Shown here piece by piece: positions 1-7,198 of a stretch of DNA of 64,000 bases. This DNA is from Frankiaceae bacterium. GTDB taxonomy: Bacteria; Actinomycetota; Actinomycetes; Mycobacteriales; SCTD01. The notes beneath the pieces are model-generated. The model was not told the origin of the DNA. It searched no databases and was given only the letters and a program-made list of their open reading frames with translations. Both the position numbers and the translations under genes were made by a program. Within the stretch, counting starts at the first letter, position 1; each line of letters begins with the position of its first letter. The stretch covers positions 83,316-147,315 of the forward strand of contig JAENVS010000041.1 of NCBI GenBank assembly GCA_016650445.1, in the 5' to 3' direction.

Positions 1-564
1 GCCGGCGTCGACATCAAGGAGTTCCAGCGCGACGAGGGCTTCACGGCACTCATCGGTGCCAACCGGGGCTGCTACGCCGCCTTCGCGGCCGTCTACGACT
101 GCCCGGTCCCCGTGATCTGCGCCGTGCACGGCTTCTGCCTCGGTGGTGGGATCGGGCTGGTCGGCAACAGCGACGTGATCGTCGCGAGCGACGACGCGAC
201 CTTCGGGTTGCCGGAGGTCGACCGAGGTGCCTTGGGGGCGGCGACGCACCTGTCGCGGCTCGTGCCGCAGCACCTGATGCGGGCGATGGTCTACACGTCG
301 GCCACCGCGACGGCAGCGCAGCTGCACGCGTTCGGATCGGTGCTTCGCGTCGTACCGAAGGAGCAGCTGCGCGACGCCGCGTTCGACGTCGCGGCGCAGA
401 TCGCGAGCAAGGACCAAACGGTGATCCGGGCGGCGAAGGAGTCGCTCAACGGCATCGATCCGATGGACGTGCACCGGAGCTACCGCTACGAGCAGGGCTT
501 CACGTTCGAGCTGAACCTGTCCGGTGTTGCCGACAAGGTTCGGGAGTCGTTCGGGAAAGACTGA
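1..564 (+). CDS. echA20: EchA20-type ring-C hydrolase of the crotonase family, 5'-truncated
   Basis: This is the last 187 residues of a crotonase-fold protein whose start lies left of the window. The stretches GVDIKEFQRDEGF, GFCLGGGIGLVGNSDVIVAS and GALGAATHLSRLVPQHLM closely resemble mycobacterial EchA20 (Rv3550) as I remember it, and the GGGIG loop is the usual CoA-thioester oxyanion-hole region. EchA20 hydrolytically opens ring C of the bicyclic CoA-thioester formed during HIP degradation, in the cytoplasm. KstR2-regulated fadD3, kstR2, fadE31 and fadE32 follow within 6 kb, which fits. A hairpin follows the stop at 562-564. The family assignment is secure. The EchA20 identity rests on remembered similarity and context. 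Confidence 0.85.
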   Translation, partial: AGVDIKEFQRDEGFTALIGANRGCYAAFAAVYDCPVPVICAVHGFCLGGGIGLVGNSDVIVASDDATFGLPEVDRGALGAATHLSRLVPQHLMRAMVYTSATATAAQLHAFGSVLRVVPKEQLRDAAFDVAAQIASKDQTVIRAAKESLNGIDPMDVHRSYRYEQGFTFELNLSGVADKVRESFGKD

Positions 565-573
565 ACGGGGCCG

Positions 574-599
574 AGGGTGATCTTTCGGCCTATCACCCT
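574..599 (+). terminator. Hairpin after echA20, candidate terminator
   Basis: AGGGTGAT (574-581) pairs perfectly with ATCACCCT (592-599) across a 10-nt loop, 10 bases after the echA20 stop. There is no run of T after the stem, so an intrinsic terminator is likely but unproven. It could also be a regulatory stem ahead of the gene starting at 678. Confidence 0.5.
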
Positions 600-677
600 T
601 AGTGTGCAGCGGAGCACGTGTCCGCGCGTCATCAACGACGCTGCGCCACCTATCACTCGCCAACTGGGAGAGAACAC

Positions 678-1088
678 ATGGCACGAACCCCCGCCAAGAA
701 GTCCGCCGCGCGCAAGGCGCCGGCCAAGAAGGCGGCCCGCAAGTCCACCGCACGCAAGGCGCCGGCACGTCGTCCAGCCGCGAGCACAGCAGCAGCGAGC
801 TCGTCCGCGCCGCCCGCGGGCAGCACCGACCTCGCGGGCGGGCTGCGCAGCCTGCTCGGCTCCGTCGAGACCGAGGTGCGCGCAGTCACCGCGCTCAGCG
901 AGAAGATCGACACCCTGGTGTCGCAGCTCAACGCCGTGCGTGACGAGCAGGCTAAGCGGCTCATCACCCTCGACGCGCTGCGCGGCGCCGTGGACGACAC
1001 CAACCTCGGCACCTTCCTCGACAAGGCGATCCGCCCGCGACGCGCGCGCGTCGAAGAGGTCATGCCGAAGCGCCTGACCCAGGGCTAA
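678..1088 (+). CDS. Small histone H1-like protein with Lys/Ala-rich N-terminal tail and helical C-terminal half
   Basis: A 136-residue protein. Residues 1-35 are almost only K, A, R, P, S and T (MARTPAKKSAARKAPAKKAARK), as in bacterial histone H1-like DNA-binding tails and PhaF-type phasin tails. Residues about 52-120 are predicted amphipathic helix (LRSLLGSVETEVRAVTALSEKID). The ATG at 678 was chosen because GGGAGAGA lies about 7 bases upstream and the tail begins there; longer starts add nothing recognisable. Its stop overlaps the fadD3 stop on the other strand by 4 bases. Possible roles are nucleoid binding or coating of lipid/steroid inclusions. Neither is shown by the sequence, and I recognise no named family. 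Confidence 0.7.
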   Translation: MARTPAKKSAARKAPAKKAARKSTARKAPARRPAASTAAASSSAPPAGSTDLAGGLRSLLGSVETEVRAVTALSEKIDTLVSQLNAVRDEQAKRLITLDALRGAVDDTNLGTFLDKAIRPRRARVEEVMPKRLTQG

Positions 1089-2644
1089 GCCGGCTCAGGG
1101 TCGGGCGGTCCGCTCGCCAGCAGCTTCTTGTCGACCTTCCCTGTCGCGTTGCGCGGCAGGGAGTCGACGAGGGCGACGGACCGCGGGACCTTGTAACCGG
1201 CCAGCCGGTCCTTGCACCACGCGACGAGCTCCGCCTCCGTCGGTGCAGCACCCTGCCGTGCGACGACGAACGCCCGGCCGACCTCGCCGAGGCGGTCGTC
1301 GGGCACGCCGATCACGGCTGCCTCGGACACGCCGTCGTGCCGCACGAGCACCTGCTCGACCTCAGCCGGATAGGCGTTGAAGCCGCCGACGACGAACATG
1401 TCCTTCAACCGGTCGGTGATGCTCAGGTTGCCGGCGGCGTCGAGCACGCCGACGTCGCCGGTGTGCAGCCAGCCCTCGCTGTCGACCGCCTCGGCGGTGG
1501 CCGCCGGATCTCCCCAGTAGCCGACCATCACGTTGAAGCCGCGGACGAGCACCTCCCCCGCCTCGCCTTGCGGCACAGCCCCGCCACCGGGCCGGGCGAT
1601 CGTCACCTCGACCCCGTCAACGGCCCGGCCGCTGGTGAGCGACACGACGTCGTCGGGGTCGCCCGGCCGGCAGCCGGTCGCGTAGCCGCAGCACTCCGTC
1701 AGCCCGTACGCGGTCAGCACGGAGGCGAACCCCAGCTCGTCGCGCATCCGGCGGATCAGCTCCGTCGGTACGACGGATGCCCCGGTGACGGCGAGCCGCA
1801 CCGAGGAGACGTCGTACTGGGGAAGTGAGGGGTGCTCGAGGAAGGTCGTGTAGAGCGTCGGCGCCCCCGGCACGACGGTCGCCCGCTCCCGCTGGATCAG
1901 GGCCAGCGTGTCGTCGACGTCGAGAACCTTGACGGGCAGCAGGGTGGCGCGGGCGGTGAGGCAGGCGACGATGCCGGCCTTGTAGCCGAAGGAGTGGAAG
2001 AACGGGCTGACGACGAGCATGCGGTCACCGGCGCGCAGCCCGACGTTGGTGGCCCAGTCGCGGAACAGCCGCACGCTCTGGCCGTGGGTGACCATCGCGC
2101 CCTTGGGTCGGCCGGTCGTGCCGGAGGTGAAGATGATGTCGGAGACGTCGTCCGGCTTCACCGCGGCGGCTGCGGCATCGGCATCTTCTGCCGACACGCC
2201 CGCGCCGGTGTCGAGGAAGCGGTCCCACTGGTCGGTGTCGGTGCGGACGACAGTCCGGATGTCGGGCCCGCCACCGGCAACCGCCAGCATGTCCAGCCGA
2301 CCCGCGTCGAGGAACGTGTCGTCGACGACGAGCACCGATGCGCCGGTGCTGCCCAGGACGTGCCGTGCCTCCTCGCCCTTGAAGCGCGTGTTGACCGGGA
2401 CGAGCACCGCTCCGACCGACAGCGAGCCGAGGGCTGCGACGACCCACCGGTCGGTGTTGGGTGCCCAGATCGAGATTCGGTCGCCGGGTGCGACGCCGTC
2501 CGCGAGCAGTGCGCGCGCGAAGCGGGTGACCTCGCGCTGCAGGTCGGCGAACGTCAGGCGGACGTCGCCTGCGACGACGGCCTCGACGGCGGCGGAGTCG
2601 GTCGCCGCAGCGCGGAGCACGGCCGGGACGGTGAGCGGCAGCAT
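1085..2644 (-). CDS. fadD3: Acyl-CoA synthetase FadD3, HIP-CoA ligase
   Basis: A 519-residue ANL-superfamily ligase. It has the P-loop TSGTTGRPKG (about residue 170), YGLTE, GWLHTGD, the hinge region TDRLKDMFVVGGFNAYP and the C-terminal catalytic-lysine motif NATGKVDKK. The core FFHSFGYKAGI and the C-terminal domain closely match mycobacterial FadD3, which activates the propionate side chain of HIP (indanedione propionate) with ATP and CoA. The ATG at 2644 is preferred: an upstream extension would run through the KstR2 operator at 2662-2675 and into kstR2. It is divergent from kstR2, and KstR2 is probably de-repressed by HIP-CoA, the product of this enzyme. It ends tail-to-tail with the H1-like gene. 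Confidence 0.9.
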   Translation of the reverse strand: MLPLTVPAVLRAAATDSAAVEAVVAGDVRLTFADLQREVTRFARALLADGVAPGDRISIWAPNTDRWVVAALGSLSVGAVLVPVNTRFKGEEARHVLGSTGASVLVVDDTFLDAGRLDMLAVAGGGPDIRTVVRTDTDQWDRFLDTGAGVSAEDADAAAAAVKPDDVSDIIFTSGTTGRPKGAMVTHGQSVRLFRDWATNVGLRAGDRMLVVSPFFHSFGYKAGIVACLTARATLLPVKVLDVDDTLALIQRERATVVPGAPTLYTTFLEHPSLPQYDVSSVRLAVTGASVVPTELIRRMRDELGFASVLTAYGLTECCGYATGCRPGDPDDVVSLTSGRAVDGVEVTIARPGGGAVPQGEAGEVLVRGFNVMVGYWGDPAATAEAVDSEGWLHTGDVGVLDAAGNLSITDRLKDMFVVGGFNAYPAEVEQVLVRHDGVSEAAVIGVPDDRLGEVGRAFVVARQGAAPTEAELVAWCKDRLAGYKVPRSVALVDSLPRNATGKVDKKLLASGPPDPEPA

Positions 2645-2661
2645 GGGGCTCCGTGTGATGT

Positions 2662-2675
2662 AGCAAGCGCTTGGT
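2662..2675. promoter_or_regulatory. KstR2 operator
   Basis: AGCAAGCGCTTGGT is a perfect match to the published KstR2 consensus AnCAAGnnCTTGnT. It sits 17 bases upstream of the fadD3 start and 50 upstream of the kstR2 start, so one site can repress both directions. I saw no other perfect site in the window. Confidence 0.92.
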
Positions 2676-2725
2676 CGGGACAGTAGAGTCGCCGTCGCAG
2701 GACCGTCAACGCGCCAGGAGGACGT

Positions 2726-3340
2726 GTGGCCGCCCCGACCGACCGGCGCGAGGTGATCCTGCGCGAGGCCGCGGAGCTCTTCGCGCGACAGGGGGTCGCG
2801 GCGACGACGGTCCGGGAGATCGCGGACGCGGCGGGGATCCTGTCCGGCAGCCTGTACCACCACTTCGCGTCGAAGGACGAGATCGTCGAAGCGGTCCTGT
2901 CGACGTTCCTGACCGACCTGCGGTCGCGGTACGAGCAGGTGCTCCGCTCGGGTGGCGATGCGGCGGAGCGGTTGCGCGGGCTGGTCGTCGCGAGCCTCGA
3001 GACCGTCGCGGCGCACCCCCGCGCGACCGAGATCTACCAGAACGACGCGCATCGGCTCTTCGCGGACAACGGCTACGCCTTCGTGGAGGAGTCGGCGAAG
3101 GCAGTACGGACGGCGTGGGTCGGGCTGCTGGAGGAGGGCCGCGCGACGGGCGCCTTCCGCAGCGACGTCCCCGTGAAGGTGATGTACCCGCTGCTGCGCG
3201 ACGGGCTGTGGCTGACGGCCCGGTGGTTCCGGCCGACGAAGGCGTACGGCCATGAGCAGCTCGCGGTCGACTACTGGCGGATCTTCTCGAGCGGCCTGAC
3301 GACATCGTCGGCGGCCACGGCCCGACCCGGCGCAGCCTGA
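2726..3340 (+). CDS. kstR2: TetR-family repressor KstR2
   Basis: A 204-residue TetR regulator. The N-terminal HTH (residues about 8-55) reads TTVREIADAAGILSGSLYHH followed by FASKDEIV, and the ligand domain contains EIYQNDAHRL and ARWFRPTKAYG. Both closely match KstR2 (Rv3557c), which binds HIP-CoA and represses the ring C/D genes. The GTG at 2726 was chosen because GGAGGA lies about 4 bases upstream. A perfect KstR2 box lies in the divergent promoter, indicating autoregulation. fadE31, fadE32 and an enoyl-CoA hydratase gene follow at 1 bp, 13 bp and an ATGA overlap, so they probably form one operon with it. Confidence 0.93.
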   Translation: MAAPTDRREVILREAAELFARQGVAATTVREIADAAGILSGSLYHHFASKDEIVEAVLSTFLTDLRSRYEQVLRSGGDAAERLRGLVVASLETVAAHPRATEIYQNDAHRLFADNGYAFVEESAKAVRTAWVGLLEEGRATGAFRSDVPVKVMYPLLRDGLWLTARWFRPTKAYGHEQLAVDYWRIFSSGLTTSSAATARPGAA

Positions 3341-3341
3341 C

Positions 3342-4475
3342 GTGGACCTCACCGAGACGACCGACGAGGCCGCATTCCGCGACGAGGCACGCGCGTGGCT
3401 CGACGCAAACGTGCCGGCAGCCCCGCTGCCGTCCGGCGACACCCGCGAGGGGTTCGCTCTGCACCTCGAGTGGGAGCGGCGGCTGTTCGAGGCGCGGTGG
3501 GCGGTGGTGTCCTGGCCGGCGGCGTACGGCGGTCGTGACGCGTCGGTGTGGCAGTGGCTCGCGTTCGAGGAGGAGTACTACCGCGCGGGCGCACCCCAGC
3601 GCGTCACGCAGAACGGCATCTTCTTGCTCGCCCCGACGCTGTTCGCGTTCGGCACGCAGGAGCAGCAGGACGCACTGCTGCCGCGCATGGCGTCGGCGCA
3701 GGACCTGTGGTGCCAGGGCTGGTCGGAGCCGGGAGCCGGGAGCGACCTGGCGTCGCTGACCAGCCGTGCGCTGCGCGACGAGGCGGCGGGCGGGTGGCGG
3801 CTGTCGGGGCAGAAGACCTGGACGACGCGCGGCGCGTTCTGCACGCACATCTTCGGGCTGTTCAGGAGTGACCCGTCGTCGCAGCGACACCACGGGCTGA
3901 CGTACTTCCTCGTGCCGCTCGATGCGCCCGGTGTGACGGTGCGCGGCTTCGCCCGGCTCGACGGCGACGAGGGCTTCGCGGAGGTGTGGTTCGACGACGT
4001 GTTCATCCCGGACTCCGCGGTGCTCGGTGGGGTCGGCGAGGGCTGGAAGGTGGCGATGGCGACGACGGGATCGGAACGCGGCCTGTCGCTGCGCTCCCCC
4101 GGCCGCTACACCGCCACGGTCGACCGGTTGCTCCGGCTGGCGGCGTCGCGTGATGTCGACGCGACCGTGGAGTCGCGGCTGGCGCAGGCGTGGATGGATG
4201 CCGAGGCCTACCGGCTGTTCACGCTTCGCCAGGTCAGCGCGGAGCAGGCGGGCCGCGGGCGGCCTGGCGAGTCGAGCCTGAACAAGCTCTTCTGGAGCGA
4301 GCTCGACATCCGGCTGCACGAGCTCGCTCTCGACATCCTCGGACCGGAGGCGGAGCTCGAAGGACCGTGGAGCAAGGGCTTCCAGTTCTCGCTGTCCGGC
4401 CCGATTTACGCCGGCACCAACGAGGTGCAGCGCAACATCGTCGCCGAGCGGCTGCTCGGATTGCCACGGAAGTGA
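3342..4475 (+). CDS. fadE31: Acyl-CoA dehydrogenase FadE31 (catalytic partner)
   Basis: A 377-residue acyl-CoA dehydrogenase, the same length as mycobacterial FadE31, with closely matching blocks: [17 protein letters not shown] (FAD/substrate loop), FGLFRSDPSSQRHHGLTYF and YAGTNEVQRNIVAERLLGLP. The classical YEGT glutamate position is Ala (YAGT). A glutamate in GSERGLS (about residue 245) is the likely alternative base, as in other FadE heteromers. FadE31 pairs with FadE32 as an alpha2beta2 enzyme of ring C/D propionate breakdown. The GTG start at 3342 lies one base after the kstR2 stop, so translation is probably coupled. Confidence 0.88.
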   Translation: MDLTETTDEAAFRDEARAWLDANVPAAPLPSGDTREGFALHLEWERRLFEARWAVVSWPAAYGGRDASVWQWLAFEEEYYRAGAPQRVTQNGIFLLAPTLFAFGTQEQQDALLPRMASAQDLWCQGWSEPGAGSDLASLTSRALRDEAAGGWRLSGQKTWTTRGAFCTHIFGLFRSDPSSQRHHGLTYFLVPLDAPGVTVRGFARLDGDEGFAEVWFDDVFIPDSAVLGGVGEGWKVAMATTGSERGLSLRSPGRYTATVDRLLRLAASRDVDATVESRLAQAWMDAEAYRLFTLRQVSAEQAGRGRPGESSLNKLFWSELDIRLHELALDILGPEAELEGPWSKGFQFSLSGPIYAGTNEVQRNIVAERLLGLPRK

Positions 4476-4488
4476 GGGGCAAGTAGGC

Positions 4489-5472
4489 ATGTACTTCGGC
4501 CTCTCCGACGACGCCCTCGCCCTGCGCGAGGGTCTGCGCGAGGTGCTGTCCTCGGCCTGTACGCCGGCCGTGGTCCGGTCGGCGTGGGACGGCGATCCGT
4601 GCGAGCCGCTCTGGAAGACGCTGGGGTCGTTCGGGCTGCCCGGGCTGCTGGTGCCCGAGGACCGCGGCGGCCTGGGGCTCGACGAGCTGTCCTTCGTCGC
4701 GGCGGTTGAGGAGGCCGGCTGGCACGGCGTACCCGGTCCGCTCGTCGAGACCATCGTCAGCGCGCCGTTGCTGGACCTGCCGCTGGACGGCAGCGTCCGC
4801 ATTGCTGTCGCGCGGTCGTCAGGTCCGGTGCCGTGGGCGGCGGTCAGCACGCACGTGCTCGACTTGCGGGACGAGCCCGCGCTCGTCGACCTCAGCAGCG
4901 TCGAGGTGACCGCGGTCCCGACGGTGGACCGCTCGCGGGCACTCGGGTCGATCTCGGAGTCCCCGGTCGGACACGCCGGCGCGTCGGACCGGCAGCTCCG
5001 AGATGACCACACGACCGCGCTCGCGCTGCTCGAGCTGCGCGCGACGTTGGGGACGGCGGCATTCCTGCTCGGGTTGGCCCGGCGGCAGCTGGACCTCACC
5101 GTTGCGTACGTGAAGGACCGGCAGCAGTTCGGCGTACCGGTCGGCAGCTTCCAAGCGGTCAAGCACCCGATCGCCAACGCGGTCGTCGACACCGAGTTCG
5201 CCTGGCCCGCGGTGCTGCGGGCGGCGTACTCGCTGTCGACAAACGACCCAGCCGCAGCGATGCACGTCAGCATGGCGAAGGCACTGGCCTCCGATGCGGC
5301 GTACCGGATGTCACGGGTGTGCCTGCAAGCACACGGTGCGATCGGCTACACGGTGGAGTACGACCTGCACCTGTTCACGAAGCGCACCTGGGCGCTGGCG
5401 AACGACTGGGACACGGCGGCCGAGCATCGCGCTGCTGTGGCACGAGCACTTCTCGAGAGGACCGCGTCATGA
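4489..5472 (+). CDS. fadE32: Acyl-CoA dehydrogenase FadE32 (non-catalytic partner)
   Basis: A 327-residue short acyl-CoA dehydrogenase-like protein; mycobacterial FadE32 is about 320. The N-terminal helical domain contains FGLPGLLVPEDRGGLGLDEL. The C-terminal half has VKDRQQFGVPVGSFQAVKH, a FAD-contacting block typical of the beta subunit, and QAHGAIGYTVEYDLHLF. The middle beta-domain is reduced, as is usual for these partners, and the active-site Glu is absent. It lies 13 bases after fadE31 with the same orientation, consistent with the known FadE31-FadE32 heteromer. The GCAAGTAGGC before the ATG is a weak RBS. Confidence 0.87.
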   Translation: MYFGLSDDALALREGLREVLSSACTPAVVRSAWDGDPCEPLWKTLGSFGLPGLLVPEDRGGLGLDELSFVAAVEEAGWHGVPGPLVETIVSAPLLDLPLDGSVRIAVARSSGPVPWAAVSTHVLDLRDEPALVDLSSVEVTAVPTVDRSRALGSISESPVGHAGASDRQLRDDHTTALALLELRATLGTAAFLLGLARRQLDLTVAYVKDRQQFGVPVGSFQAVKHPIANAVVDTEFAWPAVLRAAYSLSTNDPAAAMHVSMAKALASDAAYRMSRVCLQAHGAIGYTVEYDLHLFTKRTWALANDWDTAAEHRAAVARALLERTAS

Positions 5473-6317
5473 GCGAGGAACAGCCCGTCCGGTACGAGCG
5501 GCGCGGGCCGATCGCGGTCGTGACGATGGACCGGCCCGACTACCGCAACGCGCAGAACAGCGCGATGACCTACGCGCTCGATGCGGCGTACTACCGCGCG
5601 GTCGACGACGACAAGGTCAAGGTCATCGTGCTCGCCGGCGAGGGCAAGCACTTCTCGGCCGGGCATGACATCGGTACGCCGGGGCGCGACATCGACCAGA
5701 GCTTCGAGCGCAAGGCGACGCTGTGGTGGGACCACGTTGGGAAGGAAGGCGGCGCCTCCCGCTATGCCCGTGAGTCAGAGGTGTACGTCGGCATGTGCCG
5801 GCGGTGGCGGGAGATCCCCAAGCCGACAATCGCGATGGTGCAGGGCGCGTGCATCGCCGGTGGGCTGATGCTGGCGTGGTCGTGCGACCTGGTCGTGGCG
5901 TCGGACGACGCGTTCTTCGCCGACCCCGTCGTGCGGATGGGGATCCCGGGCGTCGAGTACTTCGCGCACCCGTGGCAGATGGGGCCGCGATTCGCGAAGG
6001 AGTTCCTGTTCCTCGGCGAGCGGGTCGATGCGGCACGGGCGCGTGAGCTCGGGATGGTCAACCGGGTCGTGCCGCGCGAGTCGCTCGAGGCCGAGGTGAT
6101 GTCGCTCGCGGACAAGATTGCGGCGATGCCCGCGTTCGGGTTGGCACTGACGAAGAAGGCCGTCAACCAGTGCGAGGACCAGATGGGTCTGCGCGACGGG
6201 ATGGACAGCGTGTTCGGCCTGCACCATCTCGCGCACGCGCACAACGCCGAGGTGGGCGCCGACTCCCTCGCCGGCCAGGACGCCCGGTCGATGCGGGACG
6301 CAGCGACCAAGACCTGA
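5469..6317 (+). CDS. Enoyl-CoA hydratase/isomerase, EchA13-like
   Basis: A 282-residue crotonase-fold protein. N-terminal RRGPIAVVTMDRPDYRNAQN, the oxyanion-hole motif GKHFSAGHDIG (residues about 60-70), the second loop GACIAGGLMLAWSCDL, then DPVVRMGIPGVEYFAHPW and KKAVNQCEDQMGL near the C-terminus. This variant resembles a mycobacterial hydratase I recall as EchA13. Family membership is certain; the symbol is not. The ATG overlaps the fadE32 stop as ATGA, placing it in the kstR2 operon and suggesting it hydrates the product of FadE31/FadE32 or a related steroid CoA-thioester. It is the last steroid gene before the unrelated block at 6323-14373. Confidence 0.82.
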   Translation: MSEEQPVRYERRGPIAVVTMDRPDYRNAQNSAMTYALDAAYYRAVDDDKVKVIVLAGEGKHFSAGHDIGTPGRDIDQSFERKATLWWDHVGKEGGASRYARESEVYVGMCRRWREIPKPTIAMVQGACIAGGLMLAWSCDLVVASDDAFFADPVVRMGIPGVEYFAHPWQMGPRFAKEFLFLGERVDAARARELGMVNRVVPRESLEAEVMSLADKIAAMPAFGLALTKKAVNQCEDQMGLRDGMDSVFGLHHLAHAHNAEVGADSLAGQDARSMRDAATKT

Positions 6318-6322
6318 ACCAC

Positions 6323-6910
6323 TTACGGACGGTCGTGCAGGAACCACGCGTCCGAGTCGGGGAGCGCGAGCGCCAGTGACCAGCGGGGCATCTGCAGGCT
6401 GCTCCCGACAGCAAGCAGCTGCCCGGCGAGCTCCCATGCCGCCTCGTCGTTCTCCGGCGGCCGGCTGACGACGAGCTGCAGCATGGTGTCCCAGTTGGCG
6501 CAGAGCTCAGCGCCGTACCGCGACTCCCACTGGCGCAGCGCGGCGCACAGGGCCTCCCGTCGATTCGGCTCCAAGGCGCCGTAGTAGGACGTGCAGAACG
6601 GCGCGAGCCAGGACTCCTGCACGGGCAGGAACGCCAGGCTGACGTTGTCGGGCTCGCACCAGCTGCGTGTCCCGATGAAGTAGCTGACGTCCGCGGCGGA
6701 CCGCAGGCCGCCGTCGTGCAGCAGCCGCTCGAAGACCCACCGCTCCACGTCGTCGAGCGTCAGCGGGCCTTGCGTGGTGGCCAGGAGCTCCTCACCAAGG
6801 TGCTGGTCACCCACTCGTGCGTAGAGCGGAAGGTGCTCACGCTCCACCTCGTAGTCGCGGTTGCCGACGAAAACCGACCACGGGTCGAGCTCTGCGGCGG
6901 TCGACCTCAC
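6323..6910 (-). CDS. Hypothetical protein with DUF4253-like C-terminal half
   Basis: A 195-residue soluble protein with no signal peptide or membrane segment. The C-terminal half (RQWESRYGAELCANWDTML then VVSRPPENDEAAWELAGQ) looks like the DUF4253 signature of W-RYGAE, V-RPP and a following helix. No function is established. The GTG at 6910 is the first start codon in frame, but the reading frame stays open upstream with no start. A 46-codon ORF (6963-7103) in another frame lies directly upstream, so the gene may be frameshifted. It converges on the echA gene with a 5-base gap. Confidence 0.55.
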   Translation of the reverse strand: MRSTAAELDPWSVFVGNRDYEVEREHLPLYARVGDQHLGEELLATTQGPLTLDDVERWVFERLLHDGGLRSAADVSYFIGTRSWCEPDNVSLAFLPVQESWLAPFCTSYYGALEPNRREALCAALRQWESRYGAELCANWDTMLQLVVSRPPENDEAAWELAGQLLAVGSSLQMPRWSLALALPDSDAWFLHDRP

Positions 6911-6962
6911 CCGCTCCAGCTGGTCGGGGTCCGGGGCGCCGACGTTGTCAGTCGGGTCACTC

Positions 6963-7103
6963 CTAGTCGAGCCAGTCGCCGGGCGGCAGGTCGTCGACGA
7001 TCAGCGTGTCGCCCGCGGCTCGTCGTACCGGCAGTCCTTCAAGTCGGGTGCCGGCCAAGTCCGCGACGAGCTCTTCCGGGTCCGTGAGCACGGGCGTCAG
7101 CAT
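6963..7103 (-). CDS. Short ORF, possible N-terminal piece of the DUF4253-like gene
   Basis: A 46-residue ORF from an ATG at 7103 (LTPVLTDPEELVADLAGT, then DDLPPGDWLD and a stop). The LPPG segment resembles the N-terminus of DUF4253 proteins. It ends 52 bases before the first start of the next gene, whose frame runs open back past this stop. It is either a tiny separate protein or the front of a gene split by one frameshift near 6963. I cannot decide which. Confidence 0.35.
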   Translation of the reverse strand: MLTPVLTDPEELVADLAGTRLEGLPVRRAAGDTLIVDDLPPGDWLD

Positions 7104-7198
7104 GGCACCGCACAAGCCACGATCTCGCGGTTGTGGATGGCGGTTTGCCCTTGTGGACAAGGAGATTCTTGGTCTGGGCCGTCGCCTACCGTTCGACC

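Noticed and set aside
2706..5273. 855-codon open frame on the minus strand opposite kstR2, fadE31 and fadE32
   Set aside because: High-GC shadow frame. It is Arg/Pro/Ser-rich without any domain, while the plus strand has clear families.
5645..5654. CAAGCACTTC resembling a KstR2 box
   Set aside because: Inside the echA coding sequence and one arm is broken (CTTC for CTTG).
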